NCBI GenBank assembly: GCA_001799735.1
Contig: MGUA01000032.1
Coordinates: 1-60,467 of the forward strand
Length of the DNA stretch: 60,467 nt
Source: Elusimicrobia bacterium GWB2_63_22
Lineage (GTDB): Bacteria > Elusimicrobiota > Elusimicrobia > Elusimicrobiales > UBA9959
Direction of reading: 5' to 3'
Shown: piece after piece, positions 41,212 to 49,374 of the stretch
How positions within the stretch are numbered: the stretch's first letter is position 1
How the letters are laid out: every line of letters starts with the position of its first letter
Program-made: the position numbers and the translations under genes
Notes under the pieces: model-generated
Database searches by the model: none
The model's input: only the letters and a program-made list of their open reading frames with translations
What the model was told of the DNA's origin: nothing

Positions 41212-42414
41212 ATGAAAAAGATATTCTTAGGCCTTGCGTTCGTCCTGGCGGCCCTGCCCGCCGCCGCCGCCGAGCTGACGCTGGTGGAAAGCGTGCCGGA
41301 CGGCACGGTGTACGGCTCTACCCACACCGCTCGCCCGCAGGCCGTGTGGCTGGAGATGATAGGCTCGGCCAAAAAGACGCTGGACCTGGAGCAATTCTAC
41401 ATCGCCGACCAGGCCGGCGAAGTGCTGGAGCCGATGCTCGCCGCGGTCAAGGACGCGGTCAAGCGCGGCGTAAAGGTGCGGTTCATAGTGGACAAGGTCA
41501 TGCTCAAAGAGAGCGAGCGCTCCCTGCCCGCCCTTAAAGCGGCCGGCGTGCAGACCCGGGTCATAGATTTCAAGAAGGCCGGCGGCGGCGTGCAGCACGC
41601 CAAGTTCTTCGTCGTGGACGGCGCCGAGGTTTACACCGGCAGCCAGAATTTCGACTGGCGCTCGCTCCGGCACATCCACGAGCTGGGTCTGCGCATAAAG
41701 AGCGCCGGGGCCGCGGCCGACTTCGCCCTGGTCTTCGAGGGCGACTGGGCGCTGGCCGGCGGCGCCGAGCCTAAAAAAATGTTCCCCAGGAAAGGCAAGG
41801 CCGGGATCGTCGCCTCCAAACCCGAGAAGGCCCTGCTCAACGGCGCCGAGGTCTCCTACAGCCTAGCCTTCAGCCCCGTGGGCTTTGTGCCCAAGGGCGC
41901 CGATACCGAGATCAGCGAGCTGGTGCGGCTGCTCGACAAGGCCAAGCACACCGTGCGCGGCCAGGTGATGACCTACGCTCTCACGGAGCACGGCTCCAAG
42001 CGCTGGGCCGACCTGGACACCGCTTTCCGGAAGGCCGCCGCGCGCGGCGTTAAAGTAGAGCTGGTTCTGGCCGACTGGGCCATGGGCAACAAGGCCGACC
42101 GCGACATCAAGGCCCTGTCCAAGACCGACAATATCCATATCAAGATCTCTTCCCTGCCGCAGCACGCCTCCGGCTTCATCCCGTATTCGCGCGTGGAGCA
42201 CCTCAAGTACCTGGTGGTGGACGGCGAGACCGGCTTTGTGACCACCTCCAACTGGGGCCCCGGCTACTTCCTCACGTCGCGCGGCACCGCCGTGATCCTG
42301 CGCGGCCACGCCGCCGGCCAGGCGCTGGAGGACATCTTCGCCAGGGCCTGGAACGGCCCCTACGCGCAGCCCGTAGACCCGCTCAAAGAATACCAGCCGG
42401 TCAAACGTAACTGA
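41212..42414 (+). CDS. Exported phospholipase D-superfamily protein (PLD3/K4-like)
   Basis: 400 residues with a Sec signal (MKKIFLGLAFVLAALPAAAA). Two complete HKD motifs are seen: HAKFFVVDGAEVYTGSQNFD and HLKYLVVDGETGFVTTSNWG. The segments around them (DWRSLRHIHELGLRI, GPGYFLTSRGTAVIL) resemble animal PLD3/PLD4 and poxvirus K4 more than bacterial cardiolipin synthases. PLD3/4 are 5'-3' exonucleases and lipid transphosphatidylases, so either nucleic acid or lipid could be the substrate in the periplasm. A GGGGG ribosome site precedes the ATG. Confidence 0.88.
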   Translation: MKKIFLGLAFVLAALPAAAAELTLVESVPDGTVYGSTHTARPQAVWLEMIGSAKKTLDLEQFYIADQAGEVLEPMLAAVKDAVKRGVKVRFIVDKVMLKESERSLPALKAAGVQTRVIDFKKAGGGVQHAKFFVVDGAEVYTGSQNFDWRSLRHIHELGLRIKSAGAAADFALVFEGDWALAGGAEPKKMFPRKGKAGIVASKPEKALLNGAEVSYSLAFSPVGFVPKGADTEISELVRLLDKAKHTVRGQVMTYALTEHGSKRWADLDTAFRKAAARGVKVELVLADWAMGNKADRDIKALSKTDNIHIKISSLPQHASGFIPYSRVEHLKYLVVDGETGFVTTSNWGPGYFLTSRGTAVILRGHAAGQALEDIFARAWNGPYAQPVDPLKEYQPVKRN

Positions 42415-42506
42415 TTTATTGGTTTGAAGGCGTTTTGTGGCTTAGAAGCGGAGGGGATGACCGGGGCTATGCCTCGTGAACCCTTTGGGGAAAGGGGGGC
42501 AGACAC
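42415..42506 (+). promoter_or_regulatory. Leader of iorAB
   Basis: 92 G-rich bases with a strong GGGGGG ribosome site. Possible hairpins (CCGGGGC, CCTTTGGGG) but no recognised riboswitch or terminator. Confidence 0.3.
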
Positions 42507-44369
42507 ATGCGTTCACTGGCTGAGATGATGACGGAGAAGGAAGGGTTCAGCGAGTTGGTGATGGGCAATCACGCGCTGGCGCGGGCCATGGCCGAGGCCG
42601 GCACCGCCGTGGTGACCAGCTATCCCGGCTCGCCCACGCCGGAGATAGCCGAAGCCCTCCTCGCCCCCGCCGAAAAAGACCGCCCCTGCCATTTTGAATT
42701 CGCCGTCAACGAGAAAGTCGCCCTCGAGTTCGCCGCCGGCGCCTCCCTCAACGGCCACCCTTCCGCGGTCTTCTTCAAGTCCGTCGGCCTCAACGTCGCC
42801 GCCGACTCCATGGTGCAGCTGGCCCTGATGGAGCTCCTAGGCGGCATGGTGGTCATCCTCGGCGACGACCCCGGCGCCAACTCCTCCCAGAACGAACAGG
42901 ACAACCGCTGGTTCGCCCGCATGGCCTACCTCCCCGTCTTCGAACCCGCCTCCCCCGCCGAAGTCTACGTCATGTACAGGGCGGCCGCCGCCCTCGCCCT
43001 GGAGCGCCGCGCGCCCGTCATCCTGCGCCTCACCACCCATGTCTGTCACGCGCGGGAGACCGTTAAGTTCGGGGACCTGCCCGCGCGGCACGACTGGACC
43101 CCGCGCTTCGACGTCAAGAACGGCCCCTACGTGCCCATCACCACCTCCGTGTTCCCGCTCAAAAAAAAGGCGCTGGAGAAACTCGCCTCCTGGGCCGAAG
43201 CGGGGGAGAAGAGCCCGCTCAACGCCGTGTATAAGGCTTCAGCCCCGGGCCGGCGCCGGCTGGGCGCCATCTCGGCGGGCCTGCCCGCGCTGTGCCTGCT
43301 GGAAACCCTGCGCAACAGCGGCGCCCCGGTGGACCTGCTCAAACTGGGCCTTACCTACCCGCTGCCGGAAAAACTGGTGACGGATTTTCTCTCCTCCCAC
43401 GACGAGGTCTACATCTTCGAGGAGCTGGACCGCGTGATGGAGACCGAGATCAAGGCGCTGGCCTACGACAAGGGCCTCGCCTGCCGCCTGCACGCCCGCC
43501 GCGGCAACGCCGCCCTGATGGGCGAGATGACCCCGGAGCGCGCCCGCGCCGCGCTGGCCGACGTCTGGCCCGAGCCGTTCCCGGCCCCCGAGCGCCGCGT
43601 TTTCGAGGCGCCCGCCCCGCGCCTGCCGCAGATGTGCCCGGGCTGCGGCCACCGGTCCGCCTTCCATGCCATAAAAAAAGCCCTGCCGCCCGGCGCCATA
43701 ACCGTGGGCGACATCGGCTGCCATTCGCTGGGCTTCCTGCCCCCGTACAACATGGGCGAGGTGCTCTTCTCCATGGGCCATTCCGTCTCCACCGCCTCGG
43801 GCCTGGCCCTCAACAACGGCCTGCGCAAGGTGGTGGCCTTCGTCGGGGACTCCACCTTCTTCCACGCCGGCCTGCCCGGCCTGGCCAACGCCGCCTGGCG
43901 CGACAGCGACGTGACGCTGGTGCTGCTGGATAACGGCACCACCGCCATGACCGGCCACCAGCCGCGGCCCGGCAACGGCGAGATCGGCGAGCGCCTTAAC
44001 CTGGCGGACATCCTGACGAGCCTCGGCGTAAAATTCCTGCGCGAGTGCGACGCCTACGACCAGGCCAAGCTCGCCGCGCACCTCAAGGAGGCGATGGACC
44101 ACAAGGGCCTGGCCGTGGTGATAGCCCGGCATCCCTGCATGCTCAAGTTCATGCGCGAGCGGCGCCGGGCCAACCCCGGCCTTAAGCCGCAGCACGTGGC
44201 GGTAGACCAGGCTAAATGCGCGCGCCATTACACCTGCGCGGCAGACTTCGCCTGCCCGTCGTTCATAAGGCACGCCGACGGCTCGGTGACGGTGAACCCC
44301 GAGCTGTGCATCGGCGACGGCTCTTGCATACAGACCTGCCCGGCGGCCGCCATAGGGAGGGAAAAATAA
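42507..44369 (+). CDS. iorA: Indolepyruvate:ferredoxin oxidoreductase, alpha subunit
   Basis: 620 residues, the usual IorA length. The pyrimidine-binding domain (MGNHALARAMAEAGTAVVTS, YPGSPTPEIAE) comes first and the thiamine-diphosphate domain later (CPGCGHRSAFHAIK, GDIGCHSLG, VAFVGDSTFFHAG, LDNGTTAMTGHQPRPG). It oxidatively decarboxylates aryl-pyruvates to aryl-acetyl-CoA with ferredoxin. The C-terminal two-cluster ferredoxin domain is odd: the first reads CARHYTCAADFACP and the second CIGDGSCIQTCP, so in each the second canonical Cys is replaced, by His and Asp. These could be ligated differently from standard [4Fe-4S] clusters. It overlaps iorB by one base. Confidence 0.93.
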   Translation: MRSLAEMMTEKEGFSELVMGNHALARAMAEAGTAVVTSYPGSPTPEIAEALLAPAEKDRPCHFEFAVNEKVALEFAAGASLNGHPSAVFFKSVGLNVAADSMVQLALMELLGGMVVILGDDPGANSSQNEQDNRWFARMAYLPVFEPASPAEVYVMYRAAAALALERRAPVILRLTTHVCHARETVKFGDLPARHDWTPRFDVKNGPYVPITTSVFPLKKKALEKLASWAEAGEKSPLNAVYKASAPGRRRLGAISAGLPALCLLETLRNSGAPVDLLKLGLTYPLPEKLVTDFLSSHDEVYIFEELDRVMETEIKALAYDKGLACRLHARRGNAALMGEMTPERARAALADVWPEPFPAPERRVFEAPAPRLPQMCPGCGHRSAFHAIKKALPPGAITVGDIGCHSLGFLPPYNMGEVLFSMGHSVSTASGLALNNGLRKVVAFVGDSTFFHAGLPGLANAAWRDSDVTLVLLDNGTTAMTGHQPRPGNGEIGERLNLADILTSLGVKFLRECDAYDQAKLAAHLKEAMDHKGLAVVIARHPCMLKFMRERRRANPGLKPQHVAVDQAKCARHYTCAADFACPSFIRHADGSVTVNPELCIGDGSCIQTCPAAAIGREK

Positions 44370-44938
44370 TGGCTTTCAATATTTATCTCTGCGGCGTGGG
44401 CGGGCAGGGCATAGGCGTGCTGGCGGCGGCGCTGGCGCAGGCGGCCTCGCGGGCCGGCCTCGAGGTTATCGCCTGCGACACCCACGGCCTGGCCCAGCGC
44501 GGCGGCGTGGTGTCCTCCCATATCCGCATAGGCGCCGACGCGCTCACCCCGCTGGTGCCGGAAGGCGGGGCCGACCTGGTGATAGCGCTGGAGCGCCTGG
44601 AGGCCCTGCGCGGCGCGGCGCAGTACCTTAAAAAAGGCGGGAAAGTGCTTTATTACAACACGGCCTACCAGCCGGTCGGCGTGCGGCGCGGCGAGGGGGC
44701 GTATCCCTCCGAAGAAGAAGTGCGCCTGGCCGTGCAGGGTTTCGGCGGGGAAGCTTTAAACGTGAATTACCCGGACATGGCGGATCCGCGCATGCAGAAT
44801 TCGGCGCTGCTGGGGCTGGTGGCCTCTCTCGGGGCCGTGCCCGGCCTGAGGGCGGAAATTATAGAGGAAGTGCTTAAGGAAATAGTGCCGCCCGCAGTAC
44901 TGGACGAGAACCTGCGCATCTTCCGCGCGGCCGTCTGA
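44369..44938 (+). CDS. iorB: Indolepyruvate:ferredoxin oxidoreductase, beta (gamma-domain) subunit
   Basis: 189 residues, as expected for IorB. MAFNIYLCGVGGQGIGVLAA is the conserved GVGGQG start; THGLAQRGGVVSSHIRIG follows as in all 2-oxoacid:acceptor oxidoreductase gamma domains, which contact CoA and the partner subunit. Its ATG overlaps the iorA stop (TAATG), so expression is coupled. A strong terminator follows at once. With IorA it would link aromatic amino acid breakdown (or the reverse synthesis) to ferredoxin. Confidence 0.94.
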   Translation: MAFNIYLCGVGGQGIGVLAAALAQAASRAGLEVIACDTHGLAQRGGVVSSHIRIGADALTPLVPEGGADLVIALERLEALRGAAQYLKKGGKVLYYNTAYQPVGVRRGEGAYPSEEEVRLAVQGFGGEALNVNYPDMADPRMQNSALLGLVASLGAVPGLRAEIIEEVLKEIVPPAVLDENLRIFRAAV

Positions 44939-44947
44939 CGGCCCCGC

Positions 44948-44988
44948 GCTAAAAAAACACCCTCCGGCGGCGGAGGGTGTTTTTTTTG
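44948..44988. terminator. Bidirectional terminator between iorB and the B12-radical SAM gene
   Basis: AAACACCCTCCG-GCGG-CGGAGGGTGTTT with A7 and T8 flanks. Confidence 0.95.
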
Positions 44989-44989
44989 C

Positions 44990-46372
44990 TTACATTATTA
45001 TCCAGTGGTAGAAGCGCTTGGCCAGGTAGCCGAAATGCGTCAGGGAGCGGATCTTCGCCAGGTTGCGCAGCATGACGCCGGGCCTGAAGTAGAAGCGCAG
45101 GAAAGCCTCGCGCTGCAGGTTGCGCAGCTGCTCGCGCGTAACGCCCCTGGGCGCGTAGGGCACCTTCTGGAAGATCAGCCCGTCCACGTCCATGTGGCCG
45201 ATCTCGCCGGTCTCTATGAGCTTCAGCGTGACCGGCGTCATGGGCAGCGGCAGGAAGGTGAAGAAATTGGCGCGCAGCAGCGGCAGCTCGAGCGATAATT
45301 TTATGGTCTCGCGCATCTCGGCCACGGTCTCGTCGGGGAAACCGAGGATGAAGAAGGCGGCCAGGTCTATGCCTTTGCTCTTTATCAGCGCCACCTTCTC
45401 GCGGATCAGGGCCACGCTGAGCTGCTTGTCCATGCGCTTGAGCGTCCTGTCGGAGCCGGACTCTATGCCCACCGAGATCAGGTAGACCCCGGCCTGCTTC
45501 ATCAGGTCCAGCAGCTCGTCGTCCAGGGTGCCCAGCCGCACGCCGTTGGGGAAGGCCAGCGAGATGGGCAGGCCGCTGGCGATGATCCTCTTCAGGATGG
45601 AGACCGCGTGCGCCTTGTCCAGCGTAAAATTGTCGTCTACGATGTGGATCTCGCGGATGCCGAACTTGTGGTAGAGCAGCTCTATCTCGGCCATCACGGT
45701 GTCGGCGCTGCGCTTGCGCATGTGGCGGCCGCTCAGGATGGGCGCCGTGCAGAAGCCGCAGGCGAAGGGGCAGCCGCGGGTGGTGATGATGGGCGCGATG
45801 GGGAACTTGTCGAAGAAAGCCCCGTGCTGGGCCGGCGGGTATTCCTGCGGGTTTATGAGGTCCCAGGACGGCTGCGGCAGGGCGTTGATGTCGGCGATGG
45901 GGCGCATGTCGTTCACGCGCACGCCGCCGTTCTCGGCCCAGACCAGGCCGGGGACCGCCTCCGGGGAGCCTTTGCCGCCGAGCAGGTCCAGGAACAGGGG
46001 AAAACTTTCTTCGGTCTCGCCGCGCAGCAGGTAGGCCGCTTCGGGGGAGAGCTTCCTGAAGGTCTCTTCGGGGCAGAGGGTGGGGTGGGGCCCGCCGGCG
46101 ACTATTACCGCGCCCGGCAGCCTGTCGCGCACCAGGGCGGAAAGCCGCTTTACCTCGCCGATCTCGGGGGAGTAGCACTGGAAGCCCACCACCTCGGGGT
46201 TGAACTCCCTGAGCGCGCCGGCGAACAGGTCGTCGCGCCGGTCCATTTTGCCGAAGTCCAGCACCCGCACCTCGTGCTTGTCGCGGAGGCGGCTGGCCAG
46301 GTAGGCTATGCCGAGAGGCGGCTGGATATGGTCTCCCAGCGCGATGCCGGGCTTAACTAGCAGGACTTTCAT
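44990..46372 (-). CDS. Cobalamin-binding-type radical SAM protein
   Basis: 460 residues. The N-terminal B12-binding-like domain (MKVLLVKPGIALGDHIQPPL, VVGFQCYSPEIGEV, VIVAGGPHPTLCPEE) is followed by the radical SAM core with TTRGCPFACGFCTAPIL, the cluster motif CxxxCxxC, and HIVDDNFTLDKAHA. GIESGSDRTLKRMDK and FILGFPDETVAEMRETIK are typical of the BchE/P-methylase-like class. Members catalyse methylations, cyclisations or ring modifications of lipids, cofactors and antibiotics; the substrate is not deducible here. GGGGAGAG sets the start. An extended -10 (TGCTATAAT) lies inside the end of the upstream gene. Confidence 0.9.
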   Translation of the reverse strand: MKVLLVKPGIALGDHIQPPLGIAYLASRLRDKHEVRVLDFGKMDRRDDLFAGALREFNPEVVGFQCYSPEIGEVKRLSALVRDRLPGAVIVAGGPHPTLCPEETFRKLSPEAAYLLRGETEESFPLFLDLLGGKGSPEAVPGLVWAENGGVRVNDMRPIADINALPQPSWDLINPQEYPPAQHGAFFDKFPIAPIITTRGCPFACGFCTAPILSGRHMRKRSADTVMAEIELLYHKFGIREIHIVDDNFTLDKAHAVSILKRIIASGLPISLAFPNGVRLGTLDDELLDLMKQAGVYLISVGIESGSDRTLKRMDKQLSVALIREKVALIKSKGIDLAAFFILGFPDETVAEMRETIKLSLELPLLRANFFTFLPLPMTPVTLKLIETGEIGHMDVDGLIFQKVPYAPRGVTREQLRNLQREAFLRFYFRPGVMLRNLAKIRSLTHFGYLAKRFYHWIIM

Positions 46373-46398
46373 TCTCTCCCCAGGCTGAAATTCAAAAT

Positions 46399-46407
46399 AT
46401 TATAGCA
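46399..46407 (-). promoter_or_regulatory. Extended -10 of the B12-radical SAM gene
   Basis: TGCTATAAT, the same nonamer as at rpmB, about 26 bases before the ATG, overlapping the stop codon of the upstream flavoprotein gene. Confidence 0.55.
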
Positions 46408-47680
46408 CACTCTCCGCGGCGGCCTGGCCGGCGAGGTAGCCGGTGGAAAAGGCCTCCTGCAGGTTGTAGCCGCCGGTAAGGCCGTCCAGGTCCAGCACCT
46501 CGCCGCAGAAATAAAGGCCGGGCACCAGGCGCGACTCCATGGTCTGCGGGTCCACCTCTTTAAGGTTCACGCCGCCCCGGGTGACGGTGGCTTCCCGCAG
46601 CGGGCGCGGCCTGGTGAGGTTTATCCTGAAGCTCCCCAGCAGCTCCGCTATCCGGCGGCGCTCGGCGCCGGTTATGGAGGCGCACTGCCGGGTGCGGTCT
46701 ATGCCGGCCAGGCGCTCGAACACCGGGGCCAGCGAATGCGGCACGGACGCTTTAACGTAGCTGGCGAACTGCTTGGCGCCGTTGGCGGCGAAATAAGTTT
46801 GAATGTCCCCCGCCAGCCCGGCGGCGCTGCGGTCCGGGGCCAGGTTCAGGGAGAGCTCCGCCTTGGCGCCCGCGGCCAGGGCGTCCACGGCGTGGCCGCT
46901 CAGGATGAGCAGCTTGGGGCCCGAGACGCCGAAATGGGTGAACAGCAGGTCGCCTCTTTCCGCGGCCGCCTCCTTGCCGTCTATGAAAACCGAAATTTTA
47001 ATGTCCTGCAGGGTCAGGCCCTGCAGGTCCTTGATGAACGGCTCGTCGGATTCCAGGGCCGTCAGGCCGGGCCGGAGCGGGGTTACGGTATGCCCGCATT
47101 CTTTGGCCAGGGCATAGCCGTCGCCGGTGGAGCCGGTGCCCGGGTAGGACAGGCCGCCGGCGGCGATGATCACCTTCCGGCAGCGCACCACGCCGCCGTC
47201 GGCCAGCTTTACGCCCACTATGCCGGCCGCGCCGCTGCGCAGGAGGCCCGCCGCCTGCGCGCCGAAAAAGGTGCGGGCCTTGCCGCGGCTGACGTAGCAG
47301 TTCAGCGCGTCCAGCACGCTCTGCGACTGGTCGTCGGCGGGGAAGACTTTGCCGTCGGGGTCCGTGCGCACGGGCACGCCGAAGGATTTAAGAAAGCCTA
47401 TAAGGTTCTCGGGGGAGAAAACGCTGAAGGCCCGGTAGAGGAATTTGCCGTTCCGGCCGAAGGCCGCGATGAATTCTTTCAGGCCGGCGCTGTTTGTGAC
47501 GTTGCAGCGGCCGCCGCCGGTGATGAGCAGCTTCCTGCCCGGCCGCGTATTTTTTTCTATCAGCGTCACCTGCGCGCCCAGTTCCCCGGCGCGGCCGGCG
47601 GCCATCAGGCCGGCCGGGCCGCCGCCGATGACCGCTATGGCGGGGGCGCTGCCGGCGGGGTTGGGAGTGTTTGCGTTCAT
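46400..47680 (-). CDS. HI0933/YhiN-type FAD-dependent oxidoreductase
   Basis: 426 residues. The FAD-binding Rossmann motif AVIGGGPAGLMAAGRAGELG is at residues 15-34, followed by NTRPGRKLLITGGGRCNVTN, the signature of the HI0933 (YhiN/BaiN) family. KVIIAAGGLSYPGTGSTGDG, LLFTHFGVSGPKLL and FCGEVLDLDGLTGGYNLQEA complete the fold. BaiN-like members act in bile-acid reduction; other functions are unknown. It starts 12 bases after prfC ends on the same strand and is likely co-transcribed. Confidence 0.92.
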   Translation of the reverse strand: MNANTPNPAGSAPAIAVIGGGPAGLMAAGRAGELGAQVTLIEKNTRPGRKLLITGGGRCNVTNSAGLKEFIAAFGRNGKFLYRAFSVFSPENLIGFLKSFGVPVRTDPDGKVFPADDQSQSVLDALNCYVSRGKARTFFGAQAAGLLRSGAAGIVGVKLADGGVVRCRKVIIAAGGLSYPGTGSTGDGYALAKECGHTVTPLRPGLTALESDEPFIKDLQGLTLQDIKISVFIDGKEAAAERGDLLFTHFGVSGPKLLILSGHAVDALAAGAKAELSLNLAPDRSAAGLAGDIQTYFAANGAKQFASYVKASVPHSLAPVFERLAGIDRTRQCASITGAERRRIAELLGSFRINLTRPRPLREATVTRGGVNLKEVDPQTMESRLVPGLYFCGEVLDLDGLTGGYNLQEAFSTGYLAGQAAAESVL

Positions 47681-47692
47681 GGCTCGCGGCGC

Positions 47693-49291
47693 TCAGGCCG
47701 CCTGGGGCCGGAGCGGGAGTTCGGAGAGGTTTATTTTCTTGTTGGTGTCGCTGAAGTATTTCATCGCCCAGGGGGTGGGGAAGAAGATCACCGGGTTGCC
47801 TTCGGAGTCCGAGCCCAGGCGCACGTTGTCGCCCAGGTGCACGGCGCCCGAGGCCAGCTGCGCGACACTGTCGGCGTCCAGCCAGCGCACGAACTGCCAC
47901 GGCGCCGGCTCTATCACGGATTTAACGCCGTACTCGGCCTCCAGCCGGTACTGGGTCACCTCGAACTGCAGCGGGCCTACGGCCGCCAGCAGCGGGGTGG
48001 AGCTCGGCGCGTCCTTTACCTGGAACTGCTGCACCACGCCCTCGAGGATCAGCTGCTCCAGGCCGGTCCGGAACGGCTTGAACTTGGACGGCACCGGGTT
48101 GGAGAGGTAGGTGAAGCATTCCGGCGGGAAGCGGGGGATCTCGTTGAACACTATGCCCGGGTTTTCGGTCAGCGTGTCGCCGATCTTGAAATCCTGGTGG
48201 CCCACCAGGCCCACGATGTCGCCCGGGTACGCCTCGTCCACGGTCTCGCGGTCCTGGCCGAAAAGCTTGTTGGAGTTGGACAGCCGCACCATGCGGCCGT
48301 CGCCCATGTGGTGCACGTTCATGTCGCGCGTGAACTTGCCCGAGCAGACCCGCACGAAGGCCACCTTGTCGCGGTGGCGCGGGTTCATGTTGCCCTGGAT
48401 CTTGAAGATGAAGCCCGAAAAGTCCTTGGTGGCGGGGGCGATAGAGCCCCTGGTGGCGTCGCGGGGGCCGGGCGGGGCCGAGTGCTCCACAAAGCCGTCG
48501 AGCATGAGCTGGATGCCGAAATTGTTGACCGCGCTGCCGAAGAACACGGGCGTAGTCTCGCCGGAGAGCACGGCCTCCTGGTCGTAGGCTGTGCCGGCCA
48601 ACTCGAGCATGCCCACTTCCTCAATAAAATTCCTGTAGCTGACGGCGTCCAGCTTTTCTTTTATGTGGGGGTCTTCCAGGCCGGCCGTCTCCACGCCGGC
48701 CTTGTAGGCGCCGCCCGGCGTGCGCTCGAACAGGTGGGCCTGCCGCGTCATGCGGTCGTAGACGCCCTTGAAATCCTTGCCGTTGCCCATGGGCCAGTTG
48801 ACCGGGAACGGTTTGAGGCCGAGCACCTTCTCCAGCTCGTCTATCAGCTCCAGCGGCTCGCGGGAGGGGCGGTCCATCTTGTTGATGAACGTGAAAATGG
48901 GGATGTGGCGGCGGCGGCAGACCTCGAAGAGCTTGAGCGTCTGGGCCTCTATGCCTTTGCCGCCGTCTATCACCATCACGGCGGCGTCCACGGCGGTGAG
49001 CACGCGGTAGGTGTCCTCGGAGAAATCGCGGTGGCCGGGGGTGTCGAGCAGGTTGATCTTGTAGCCGGCGTAGTCGAACTGCAGCACCGTGGAGCTGATG
49101 GAAATGCCGCGCTTCTTCTCCAGCTCCATCCAGTCGGAGGCGGTGGCGCGCTGGTTCTTGCGGGCGGTCACGGTGCCGGCCAGGTGCAGGGCGCCGCCGT
49201 AAAGCAGCATTTTCTCCGTCAGCGTGGTCTTGCCCGCGTCAGGGTGGGAGATGATGGCGAAAGTGCGGCGGCGTTCAATTTCATTAAGCAT
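47693..49291 (-). CDS. prfC: Peptide chain release factor 3
   Basis: 532 residues, the normal RF3 length. GTPase motifs: G1 SHPDAGKTTLTEKM, G2 region RGISISSTVLQF, G3 LLDTPGHRDFSEDT, G4 FINKMDRPSREP. Between G1 and G2, KNQRATASDWMELEKKRG is diagnostic of RF3 rather than EF-G. The C-terminal region (FEVTQYRLEAEYGVK) also fits. It recycles RF1/RF2 from the ribosome after termination. There is no Shine-Dalgarno; a TATAAT ends 11 bases before the ATG (49303-49308), so the leader would be only a few bases long. Confidence 0.96.
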   Translation of the reverse strand: MLNEIERRRTFAIISHPDAGKTTLTEKMLLYGGALHLAGTVTARKNQRATASDWMELEKKRGISISSTVLQFDYAGYKINLLDTPGHRDFSEDTYRVLTAVDAAVMVIDGGKGIEAQTLKLFEVCRRRHIPIFTFINKMDRPSREPLELIDELEKVLGLKPFPVNWPMGNGKDFKGVYDRMTRQAHLFERTPGGAYKAGVETAGLEDPHIKEKLDAVSYRNFIEEVGMLELAGTAYDQEAVLSGETTPVFFGSAVNNFGIQLMLDGFVEHSAPPGPRDATRGSIAPATKDFSGFIFKIQGNMNPRHRDKVAFVRVCSGKFTRDMNVHHMGDGRMVRLSNSNKLFGQDRETVDEAYPGDIVGLVGHQDFKIGDTLTENPGIVFNEIPRFPPECFTYLSNPVPSKFKPFRTGLEQLILEGVVQQFQVKDAPSSTPLLAAVGPLQFEVTQYRLEAEYGVKSVIEPAPWQFVRWLDADSVAQLASGAVHLGDNVRLGSDSEGNPVIFFPTPWAMKYFSDTNKKINLSELPLRPQAA

Positions 49292-49302
49292 GGCGTAGGT
49301 AT

Positions 49303-49308
49303 ATTATA
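49303..49308 (-). promoter_or_regulatory. -10 element of prfC with very short leader
   Basis: TATAAT on the minus strand, 11 bases before the start codon; expected transcript leader about 4 bases. Confidence 0.5.
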
Positions 49309-49374
49309 GGAAATAGCGCGCAGGCCGCGCGCGAGCGCAGGCCCGGCCCGCTTTTTGTTATTATGGAATAGGAA

